The notes below the pieces were generated by a model. It searched no databases, had not been told where the DNA came from, and was given only the letters and a program-made list of their open reading frames with translations. A stretch of 64,000 bases of DNA. Source: Botryococcus braunii (Eukaryota; Chlorophyta; Trebouxiophyceae). The stretch is taken from assembly GCA_002005505.1 (NCBI GenBank), contig MVGU01001296.1, forward strand, positions 1 to 64,000, written 5' to 3'. This document shows positions 55,258-64,000 of the stretch, piece after piece; the stretch's first letter is position 1; every line of letters starts with the position of its first letter. The position numbers and the translations under genes were made by a program.

Positions 55258-56632
55258 TGTGAAAGGTTATGGGCAGAGAGAACACCTGTAAGTCCGCAAA
55301 AGGATTTGTCAATGCACTGTAGAGGTTTCGTCAGTCAGACCTCGACACACCCTTTGGCGCGACTGATACAGGTTCGAAAGGAGCGCCTTCCCTTGCGGCA
55401 ACCAATAAGCAAGTGCGACTGTCTCAAAGACAAATCAAATATGCAATAGCAAGCTTCAACTTGTAGCAAACAGACAGGACTTCCATTCCGTGGCACGGGA
55501 TTCGGCCAACCAACGAATCGATTACATGGGACAATGTTACTGCTTGCCCTACTGGCACAATCTCATATACGCATAAATTACTTCTCTCATCAGCTGGTTT
55601 CATAGCATCGTCTCAGACATGTTCTGTGCCGGACCTGAGTCCGGCACACTCGTTCCCTTGACGACCTAACAGCACAGTTTTGCGACAGTCAACAAAATAT
55701 CTAACCAAATAGGAATTATCTCATTAAATCACAACTACATCAATACCTGTAAGTCCGCAAAAGGATTTGTCAATGCACTGTAGAGGTTTCGTCAGTCAGA
55801 CCTCGACACACCTATTGCCCCAAGCATTACGATTTAGCCAGAGCAATGAGCAACATTGCAAATGCAGTGGTTATCAAATACATCATGCTATTCTATCCTC
55901 TGTCAAAGTGACAACGTACCCTTTGGCGCGACTGATACAGGTTCGAAAGGAGCGCCTTCCCTTGCGGCAACCAATAAGCAAGTGCGACTGTCTCAAAGAC
56001 AAATCAAATATGCAATAGCAAGCTTCAACTTGTAGCAAACAGACAGGACTTCCATTCCGTGGCACAGGATTCGGCCAACCAACGAATGACGAGTCTGTCG
56101 CCTCCAGCAGTTAAATACCTGACCGTGTTTGGCGCCCAAGGGACTCGATAAAAATCGAGTCCCTGAAAGCTTCTCACTCCGAAAGGTCCCTAATTGGTAA
56201 TCCAATACGGATGATGTTTCCTAGACAAAATACCTAAAGGTCCCATTTTCTGTACCTAATTAAACACACTGATGTGGCCGCCTAAGAATTAGTTTGACTG
56301 ACCTCGAATACGTATTTGAGGTCCCAAAACAAGTTCCACTGAGTGCCACGATGCTGTGTGAGTCAATGCAAAGTTGTCCAAACCTCTATGTGAAGTTACG
56401 TGAGGAAGACTGAGGTCTGTCAAGGAATTATGTCGCTTCACAGCCAAGTTCCTAGGACTAGCTGGAAGAACTATGCAGTAGTTTGCACCTAAGGCCCAAC
56501 AGTGTTGTGCCGTCCAGGGCAGCCTGGCATGCACGACTGTTTTGCCTAGGATGAGTCAGAAGAATACCTCTGAATAAGTCCAACAGTAATGCTCCCTAAG
56601 TAATTACCTGATCTAGGTCATTACCTACAACA
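55258..56632 (-). repeat. Copia A 3' LTR, second unit, subtype 1
   Basis: 1375 bp, same entry point into the C LTR as 30292-31666. Subtype 1 marks TTCGAAAGG and CAATAAGCAAG. Confidence 0.94.
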
Positions 56633-56819
56633 CTTCCCCTTGGACGTTTCAGAGGTCCAGCTATTGTACTACTTCTCAGGCAACGCCCACTGTAGTACAT
56701 GCTTCTGGGTCAGGCGTGCTTCGGGGGAGTTACTAGTGAAGGAGGTAGCTAATCTCCTCACCCTCCGCCTTTGCCCGTGGTCACTCGGTCGTGGTAAACA
56801 CCAGCCGGAAAATAAGATG

Positions 56820-59470
56820 TCACTCGCGTGAAACGACACCAAGTGTATTGCGGTGAATCTTGAACAACACAGGGACGAGTGGTTTCGTAAAGATGTCCGC
56901 CACAGTCTTCTGGGTGGGTACATACTTCACGTCCACGTCACCCCGAATGACAGCAGCACGTGCATGGTGAAATGCCACAGCAACATGCTTGGTGTACTTG
57001 GAATTTACAAGATTCCGTAAATTCCGAACGCACCCAGAGTTATCAATGAACAGAGGAGGTTTCCACACATCAACATGAATCTCCTCCAAGAAACCGCGAA
57101 GCCAAATGGCTTCTTTGACAGCATGACTAGCAGCTCGAAACTCTGATTCCACTGTTGATGTAGCAGTGGCACTTTGTTTCTTGCTGCCCCAAACAACTGA
57201 TCCACCATAAACTTGGAACACGAAACCTGTAGTGGATGCTCGCATATCTAGATCACCCGCATAGTGGGCATCGACATAACCCTCAAGAGGAGATGTGCCC
57301 CCACCAAGCTGGAGTGCAAGATCCCGAGTGTCCTTCAAATACCGGACCACTCGAAGACCTTCTTGCATATGTGCAGTGGTAGGTGTGCCTCTATACCGTG
57401 AAAGAACCCCTACCGCATGAGCAATATCAGGACGTGTGGTATTAGCTAAATACAGAAGAGAGCCAATCAGCTCACAGTAACGATGCCCGGGTTCCAAAGC
57501 AACCCCAGCCCCATCAATGGGATTGGACTGAGTGGAGTGACTGGTGTGCACAAATGATTTACTCATGGGTGTGTCATAGGCCCGTGTGTCACCACTAAGT
57601 CCAAAACTGTCCACCAATGCATCTATCTTCAGCCCACTACTCATCCACATCAGCTTCCGCTCTCGATCTCGAACAATCTGACATCCCAGGAAATCCTTGA
57701 CTTCCCCAAGATCATGAATAGAGAACTCTTTCCCTATAGTCTCCTTAAAGGCCAATACACGTGGGAGAGCCTTTGACATGATCAGCATGTCGTCTACAAA
57801 AGAACCAAATACACAGGATCTTCCCCTGGAACATTTGACATATAGATTCCTGCATCTGACATGCATGCAGTAAATCCATGTTTAGCCAGTGTGGCATCAA
57901 GCGTATGATACCAGGCACGTGGAGCTTGTTTGAGGCCGTACAGAGCCTTACGCAAGCGACACACTTGGGGACCACCATTGTGAAATCCTGGAGGTTGGGT
58001 AACGTAAACCTCTTCCTCCAGATCCCCATTCAAAAAGGCCGTTTTTATATCGAGCTGATGAATTTCCATATCCTCAGCAGCTGCCTTACACAGAAGAACA
58101 CGTCGAGCCCCAAAGCTACTGGTGGGTGCGAAGACTTCGTCCACATCAATACCCTGAATTTGACGACATCCTTGTGCAACAAGACGAGCTTTGTACCTTA
58201 TAACATTACCATGGGCATCGACTTTTACAGAATAGATCCAGTGAACTGGGATGACTTTCTTTCCTCTGGGTCTTTCAGTGTACTCAAAGCACTCATGAGC
58301 ATCGAGAGAGTTCTTCTCCTCGATCATGGCTTGTTCCCAAAACACCCACTGATCAGACATTCGTGCCTCACGATAGTTACTTGGTACAGGAATCTTGCTA
58401 AATCTCACTCCTGCAGGACTAGCAAGGCAAGCACGTAGAAAAGCAATACTGGCAGGTTCACTGGATCCCCTCCTGAATCCGCGGTACGGAACACACATGA
58501 AGGCATCTCCCCACTGGGTTCTGCCCCATCTTGCTCATGCAAAATGTCTCTAACAATCCTGGCAGATCCTGCCCACGGATTATCTGAGCTCTGCCTTGTG
58601 GCAGATGGCAGATTATCAAAGAATGCAACCTTGCCTCTGGATCTCATCTGACCCACTACTCTCCGTGCTTCCTGACTCCCGCTCTCATCTTCTCTCACAG
58701 CAGCAGCAGTTATCATCTCTTCATGTTCACATACCATCTCAGAATGGTCCACTGCGTCATGCACATTGCTAACTCGAAGTCGAGTTTCACGATCAGATTC
58801 ACATTTTGCATTAACAAGCCTCCCTACAGCCTCATCACGTACATGCATAGCAACAGCATTGTCATCGCTACACTGATCAACAGCACTTGAATCACCCTCC
58901 ACTGCAGAGTCAGTGTCAACTCCAGTACCCCTCCCAGTACATTCTGCTTCCCTGCTTCCCCTACGTCTCCTGCTTCCCCTGGTTCCCTGGACGTTGTAAT
59001 CCCCCCTTCTTCTGTACTGATGTCATCATGTACAGTGACGGTGGTAGGAGCTTCATCAGCAGCTTCGATCCCAGCCTGCTCTGTGATGTCACCAGACTTG
59101 GGTTGCTGTTTACGAGCATTTCGTTGCTGCAGACGCTCTGCACGTGTCAAAGCTCCAGGCTGCAGCTGGAAACGTGCCGTACCACCAGGCCAGGGGAATG
59201 CGCCCGGGGTGCGTGAAGTTGGAGACTTGGCCAGTGGTACTGCCATGAGTCTCAGTCGGGCTATGGTGCGAATCCCTCCACTGGTGGTTGGTGCAGAGGT
59301 CCCATGCCTGGTAGCAGCATGCATGCGCCTGGGCACCTCACTGACTCCAGGTGATTGGCTTGAGGATGCTGGACGAGGCGCTGTAGAGCCAGGAGACGCC
59401 ACTGGGGATGACGCGGCGGGGGCGCAGGGTGCAGTGAGGTTGGAGTGCCTAGTGCGCGCAGGGGTGCACA
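56820..59470 (-). pseudogene. pol: Copia A RNase H, RT and spacer, frame broken four times
   Basis: Reads as RNase H (56820 onward; GYVDAHYAGDLD has His for the Asp seen in the other copies), RT, and the Pro/Ser spacer. Breaks versus 31854-36260: one A lost from an A5 run at about 57797 just behind the FVDD codons, one G near 58465, one C near 58951 and one T near 59465. Three lie in homopolymers, so read error is as likely as decay. Confidence 0.88.
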
Positions 59471-62092
59471 AGGTGCGCGGGGTGCAGTGGGGTCTGGATG
59501 CAGTCGGGCAGTTTGAGGGCGAGCTGGGGAGGGTTCATCGTCCTCGCTACTGTTGTCCTCCATGGGAATTGTTGCCTCAGTGGATGCAGGGGTCTCCAAT
59601 TCCACAGGATTCAGGTCCTGGTCCAGGCTGGGTCCCGGTTGAGGTGAGGCTGGGTCCGGATCCAGGCTAGATCCAGGCTGGGTTGCAGATACAGGACCGG
59701 GCCCAGCAGCTTGCAGCCCAATGGCAGACGCACCACTCTGGCTCTCCACAAAATGTACACTCGGAGACACCACTGTCCTACCAGGCAGTCGGACCTTGTA
59801 CCCCTTGGTGTGTGGACAGTATCCCACAAACATACCTGCCTCAGACTGTGCACCCAAAGATGACACCTGGTGTTTGGCATGTTTCACGTATGCCAAACAG
59901 CCCCACTTGCGCAAATGGGACAGATCAGGGACAGAGCCAGTGAACATTTCAAATGGGGTTTTCTCCTGACCAGAGACTGGCATCACATTATGTAAATATG
60001 CAGCAGTAAGCATTGCATCCACCCAAAGACTCTCATCTGCCTGAACACCCAACAGCAATGTTCTGGCCTTCTCTTTCAATGTTCGATTCATTCTCTCAGC
60101 AACTCCATTCTGCTGTGGAGTATACGCGGCAGAGGTCTCAGTGTGAATGCCATTCTCTGTACAGAACCCATGAAACGTTTTATTCAAGAACTCTGTGCCC
60201 CTGTCAGTCCTAACCGCCTTAACCTTGGATTCTGTCTGTCTCTCCCAGTATGTAATAGTGTCTGTCAAATGAGATGCAATGGTAGCCTTGCTAGTGACTG
60301 GTAACACTGAAACGAAATTAGACAACTCATCCACTACTGTGACAGAAAACTTTTCCCCTTCAACGCCAGGAGTTGACATGGCACCAACCGTATCCGCATG
60401 TATTCGATGCAGTACTCGAGGCGGCTCATGTGAACTTGGCTTGAAAGATGGTTTACACTGCTTTCCCCGAACACAAGGGTCACAGTGAGTATCGCACTTT
60501 GAACAAGGAAGAAGGGACACAGGTATCCCAGTACACAACTCCTCCCTGCTCAAACGCTCTGTGGCTGTCTTCCCAGGATGCCCTAACCTCTCATGCCAAA
60601 GTTTTCGCAACTTGCAGTTATGTGCAGGTTTGTGCGCAGCATGATGTGCAGACATAGGGTTCACACACACTTGACAAGCCACCTGATATTTGGTGGGATA
60701 AATTCCCCTCAGAACATACAACCCATATCTTTCTACAATGCTGCACTCCCAACCCATGGGTCCCACCAGACTGCTGTAGGTCCCATTCTCACGTGGAACA
60801 AATTGAATACCATCCCTTACCCCAGCTGATACAGACAAGAGATTTGTGCTGGCCTGTGGAACACATTGTACATTATGGAGCCACAGTAACTGCCCTTCTG
60901 CATTCACCAGACACACACTCCCACTAGCAATGATGGAACCATGAGACTCTGATGTAGCCAACTGCAGTTGACGTGGTTCTGTGTACACTGTGGGGTTCTG
61001 CAATACACCAAAGTCATTAACCAGGTGGACAGTAGCCCCAGAGTCCACAAGCCATTCCTCGCACGAGTGCCCTATCCCACCACTTTGTAATACATTAAAC
61101 GTCACACTGGGCAGTGAGATAGGAACGGCTTCTGCGTTTTTAGGACATGGAACATGGGTACTGTTGGATGCAGAGGGAACACTTGGCAGTGAATGCTTAC
61201 TTCTGTCGCCAGCTTGCTCCTCTCCAGTACCCTTTTTCCATTTTGTGCACTCCTTGCTGATGTGTCCACGGCTCCCACACTCCCAGCACCTGACTTTTCG
61301 TGACCTCTTTCTGTCTTGCTCTGACTGGTCTGCCTCAGGGTCCTGGGACTTTGGGAGGACTGCCGCTGCCTTGGGAAGAGGTCGAGGGAGCTGGTCATTG
61401 AAGCCAGCACCATAGGCATGGCTCTGCAGGATTTTTACCACATCTTCTGAGGAGCGCCCGCAACAATGCCCATAGAGTGCTCCTTTGAACTGTGCTAGCT
61501 CAGTGGGGAGACAATCCACAATAGCATTAGTGACATCTTCGGGGTCAATGGAGTGGGAGTTGTCCAGGAGGTTCTGGAAAAGTATGAATTTTTTCATGAC
61601 AAATGTCTCGAACGTCTCCTCCCTGGTCATGTGCTCTGTTTTGAGTGTGTGTAGCCACTGGCGGTTAACAGACTTGTTGTGTCCTCCAGTGAACTTATTG
61701 GCTATGTATAACAGGGCATCAAAGGCAGAGGGCTTCATTGTCAACATAGGACTCCACTCCACTGGGACACTGCCAGTGATCAGCATCATGGCAGCAGCAT
61801 TTGCTCTCGTGAAAGGAAGGGGTTTCTGAAAGGCCTCCGTGCACTCCTTGTGGATAGCTGCAGTGGTCAGATCATAAAGCCAGGACTTGAAATTCCACCC
61901 ATCCTTTAATAAGGGATGGGCTACCTTAACATTTGTTGTTGATGGCTTTGTTGTGTCCTCGTGCAGTAAGGCTGTCAGTATCGAAACCACTGGGAGTGCT
62001 GTCTTCTCCTGTTCTGTGGATTGACCACCCAGACTTACAGGAGGCTGTTGGTTCAGCTGGTCCATTGGAGATGATTCCGCAGACTGGGTCAT
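59261..62092 (-). CDS. gag-pol: Copia A gag-protease-integrase, second unit
   Basis: The longest intact gag-to-integrase frame of family A, from ATG 62092. Gag core about residues 60-260, zinc knuckle CWECGSRGHISKEC 269-282, protease DSG 350-352, integrase HHCC about 500-540, catalytic D (HADTVGA), D (RTDRGTEF) and E (NGVAERMNR), then the spacer. The frame is lost at about 59465 by one missing base, and the last 65 or so codons are out of frame. Gag and integrase could be made, RT not in the same frame. Confidence 0.9.
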   Translation of the reverse strand: MTQSAESSPMDQLNQQPPVSLGGQSTEQEKTALPVVSILTALLHEDTTKPSTTNVKVAHPLLKDGWNFKSWLYDLTTAAIHKECTEAFQKPLPFTRANAAAMMLITGSVPVEWSPMLTMKPSAFDALLYIANKFTGGHNKSVNRQWLHTLKTEHMTREETFETFVMKKFILFQNLLDNSHSIDPEDVTNAIVDCLPTELAQFKGALYGHCCGRSSEDVVKILQSHAYGAGFNDQLPRPLPKAAAVLPKSQDPEADQSEQDRKRSRKVRCWECGSRGHISKECTKWKKGTGEEQAGDRSKHSLPSVPSASNSTHVPCPKNAEAVPISLPSVTFNVLQSGGIGHSCEEWLVDSGATVHLVNDFGVLQNPTVYTEPRQLQLATSESHGSIIASGSVCLVNAEGQLLWLHNVQCVPQASTNLLSVSAGVRDGIQFVPRENGTYSSLVGPMGWECSIVERYGLYVLRGIYPTKYQVACQVCVNPMSAHHAAHKPAHNCKLRKLWHERLGHPGKTATERLSREELCTGIPVSLLPCSKCDTHCDPCVRGKQCKPSFKPSSHEPPRVLHRIHADTVGAMSTPGVEGEKFSVTVVDELSNFVSVLPVTSKATIASHLTDTITYWERQTESKVKAVRTDRGTEFLNKTFHGFCTENGIHTETSAAYTPQQNGVAERMNRTLKEKARTLLLGVQADESLWVDAMLTAAYLHNVMPVSGQEKTPFEMFTGSVPDLSHLRKWGCLAYVKHAKHQVSSLGAQSEAGMFVGYCPHTKGYKVRLPGRTVVSPSVHFVESQSGASAIGLQAAGPGPVSATQPGSSLDPDPASPQPGPSLDQDLNPVELETPASTEATIPMEDNSSEDDEPSPARPQTARLHPDPTAPRAPCAPLRALGTPTSLHPAPPPRHPQWRLLALQRLVQHPQANHLESVRCPGACMLLPGMGPLHQPPVEGFAP

Positions 62093-62243
62093 TGTGTGAA
62101 AGGTTATGGGTTTCTGCAAGTCTGGGTCACTTTGCAGATATGAATCGTTCTGGATATGACGTGCAGCAGGTATTCAAGGCGGACTCCTCGTACTCTGCAA
62201 CCTTGGCTTCGGCGTAGCTCGATGGGCAGGTGGGCCCATAACC
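62093..62243 (-). other. Copia A leader and primer-binding site, second unit
   Basis: PBS (minus strand) 62229-62243. A copy of the LTR terminus lies before the gag ATG at 62095-62110. Confidence 0.8.
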
Positions 62244-63621
62244 TGTGAAAGGTTATGGGCAGAGAGAACACCTGTAAGTCCGCAAAAGGATTTGTCAATG
62301 CACTGTAGAGGTTTCGTCAGTCAGACCTCGACACACCCTTTGCGCGCGACTGATACAGGTTCGACAGGAGCGCCTTCCCTTGCGGCAACCAAAAAGCAAG
62401 TGCGACTGTCTCAAACACAAATCAAATATGCAATAGCAAGCTTCAACTTGTAGCAAACAGACAGGACTTCCATTCCGTGGCACAGGATTCGGCCAACCAA
62501 CGAATCGATTACATGGGACAATATTACTGCTTGCCCTACTGGCACAATCTCATATACGCATAAATTACTTCTCACATCAGCTGGTTTTATAGCATCGTCT
62601 CAAACATGTTCTGTGCCGGACCTGAGTCCGGCACACTCGTTCCCTTGACGACCTAACAGCACAGCTTTGCGACAGTCAACGAAATATCTAACCAAATAGG
62701 AATTATATCATTAAATCACAACTACATCAATACCTGTAAGTCCGCAAAAGGATTTGTCAATGCACTGTAGAGGTTTCGTCAGTCAGACCTCGACACACCT
62801 ATTGCCCCAAGCATTACGATTTAGCCAGAGCAATGAGCAACATTGCAAATGCAGTGGTTATCAAATACATCATGCTATTCTATCATCTGTCAAAGTGCCA
62901 ACGTACCCTTTGCGCGCGACTGATACAGGTTCGACAGGAGCGCCTTCCCTTGCGGCAACCAAAAAGCAAGTGCGACTGTCTCAAACACAAATCAAATATG
63001 CAATAGCAAGCTTCAACTTGTAGCAAACAGACAGGACTTCCATTCCGTGGCACAGGATTCGGCCAACCAACGAATGACGAGTCTGTCGCCTCCAGCAGTT
63101 AAATACCTGACCGTGTTTGGCGCCCAAGGGACTCGATAAAAGTCGAGTCCCTGAAAGCTTCTCATTCCAAAAGGTCCCTAATTGGTAATCCAATACGGAT
63201 GATGTGTCCTAGACAAAATACCTAAAGGTCCCATTTTCTGTACCTAATTAAACACACTGATGTGGCCGCCTAAGAATTAGTTTGACTGACCTCGAATACG
63301 TATTCGAGGTCCCAAAAACAAGTTCCACTGAGTGCCACGATGCTGTGTGAGTCAATGCAAAGTTGTCCAAACCTCTATGTGAAGTTACGTGAGGAAGACT
63401 GAGGTCTGTCAAGGAATTATGTCGCTTCACAGCCAAGTTCCTAGGACTAGCTGGAAGAAGTATGCAGTAGTTTGCACCTAAGGCCCAACAGTGTTGTGCC
63501 GTCCAGGGCAGCCTGGCATGCACGACTGTTTTGCCTAGGATGAGTCAGAAGAATACCTCTGAATAAGTCCAACAGTAATGCTCCCTAAGTAATTACCTGA
63601 TCTAGGTCATTACCTACAACA
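62244..63621 (-). repeat. Copia A LTR shared by two interiors, subtype 2
   Basis: 1378 bp with the palindrome GACCTCGAATAC intact at 63287-63310. Subtype 2 marks GCGCGCGACTG, CAAAAAGCAAG, GGTTTTATAGC. Confidence 0.94.
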
Positions 63622-64000
63622 CTTCCCCTTGGACGTTTCAGAGGTCCAGCTATTGTACTACTTCTCAGGCAACGCCCACTGTAGTACATGCTTCTGGGTC
63701 AGGCGTGCTTCGGGGAGTTACTAGTGAAGGAGGTAGCTAATCTCCTCACCCTCCGCCTTTGCCCGTGGTCACTCGGTCGTGGTGAACACCAGCCGGAAAA
63801 TAAGACGTCACTCGCGTGAAACGACACCAAGTGTATTGCGATGAATCTTGAACAACACAGGGACGAGTGGTTTCGTAAAGATGTCCGCCACATTCTTCTG
63901 GGTGGGTACATACTTCACGTCCACGTCACCCTGAATGACAGCAGCACGTGCATGGTGAAATGCCACAGCAACATGCTTGGTGTACTTGGAATTTACAAGA
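63622..64000 (-). pseudogene. pol: Next copia A interior: 3' region and end of RNase H, cut by the window
   Basis: 63622-63807 is the 3' untranslated region with polypurine tract. From 63808 (stop codon on the minus strand) the RNase H C-terminus reads without a break to the window end (ending VVSRE, with TKPLVPVLFKIH before it). Whether the rest is intact cannot be seen. Confidence 0.88.

Larger units (their letters stand above)
55258..63621 (-). mobile_element. Copia A element in the second unit, sharing its 5' LTR with a neighbour
   Basis: 3' LTR 55258-56632 (subtype 1), interior 56633-62243, 5' LTR 62244-63621 (subtype 2). A second A interior follows directly at 63622 in the same orientation instead of the C LTR, so the 5' LTR also serves as 3' LTR of the next element. 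Four one-base losses break pol. Confidence 0.92.

Overview
The window is a nest of LTR retrotransposons with no host gene that I can support. Introns aside, every long open frame is gag, protease, integrase, reverse transcriptase (RT) or RNase H of Ty1/copia (families A and C) or Ty3/gypsy chromodomain elements (D, E and a fragment F). This points to a large, repeat-rich eukaryotic nuclear genome. A green-lineage host (alga or plant) is an inference: the primer-binding site (PBS) of family A is complementary to a plant-like initiator-tRNA anticodon arm. The species is not determined.

Layout, left to right. 1-1390: 5' LTR and gag start of a copia A element (A0). 1391-30291: one copia C element (C1), with its 5' LTR split by an unidentified 1.6-kb insert G carrying a GA microsatellite. 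Gypsy D (5262-18321, target duplication GCCTA) sits in C1 gag. Gypsy E (10042-16916, minus strand, target duplication ACTAT) sits in D integrase. A second copia C (C2, 20989-28409, target duplication GGAAG) sits in C1 between integrase and RT. The C1 3' LTR is split at TTTAG by a minus-strand copia A composite (30292-52752). That composite holds a dead gypsy fragment F (36279-38328) and a plus-strand copia A element (A1, 40958-49312).

From 52753 the end of C1 (rest of LTR, GGAAG junction, RT-RNase H, LTR start, inserted A element) appears a second time, up to the window end. The repeat offset is 24,961 bp. The same nested junction cannot arise twice by insertion, so this is a tandem duplication, probably by unequal exchange between the C2 and C1 3' LTRs, or an assembly duplication. 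The last A element (55258-63621) shares its 5' LTR with a further A interior, so A elements also lie as LTR-interior-LTR-interior arrays.

Relative ages: the LTR pairs of D (191/191) and E (299/299) look identical by eye, so both are recent. C2 LTRs differ at about ten sites. A1 and the last A element have mismatched LTR subtypes, which argues for recombination. Many copies carry one-base deletions, which could be decay or residual sequencing error.

Most interesting signals: five hairpins in D with a constant GTATGGG loop and covarying stems, one holding the gag stop codon; a foreign PPT-LTR-PBS module inside the D leader; an anticodon-arm PBS in family A with complementary copies on both sides; and a 108-bp GT...AG segment in the A LTR that is precisely missing from a second copy of its flanks.
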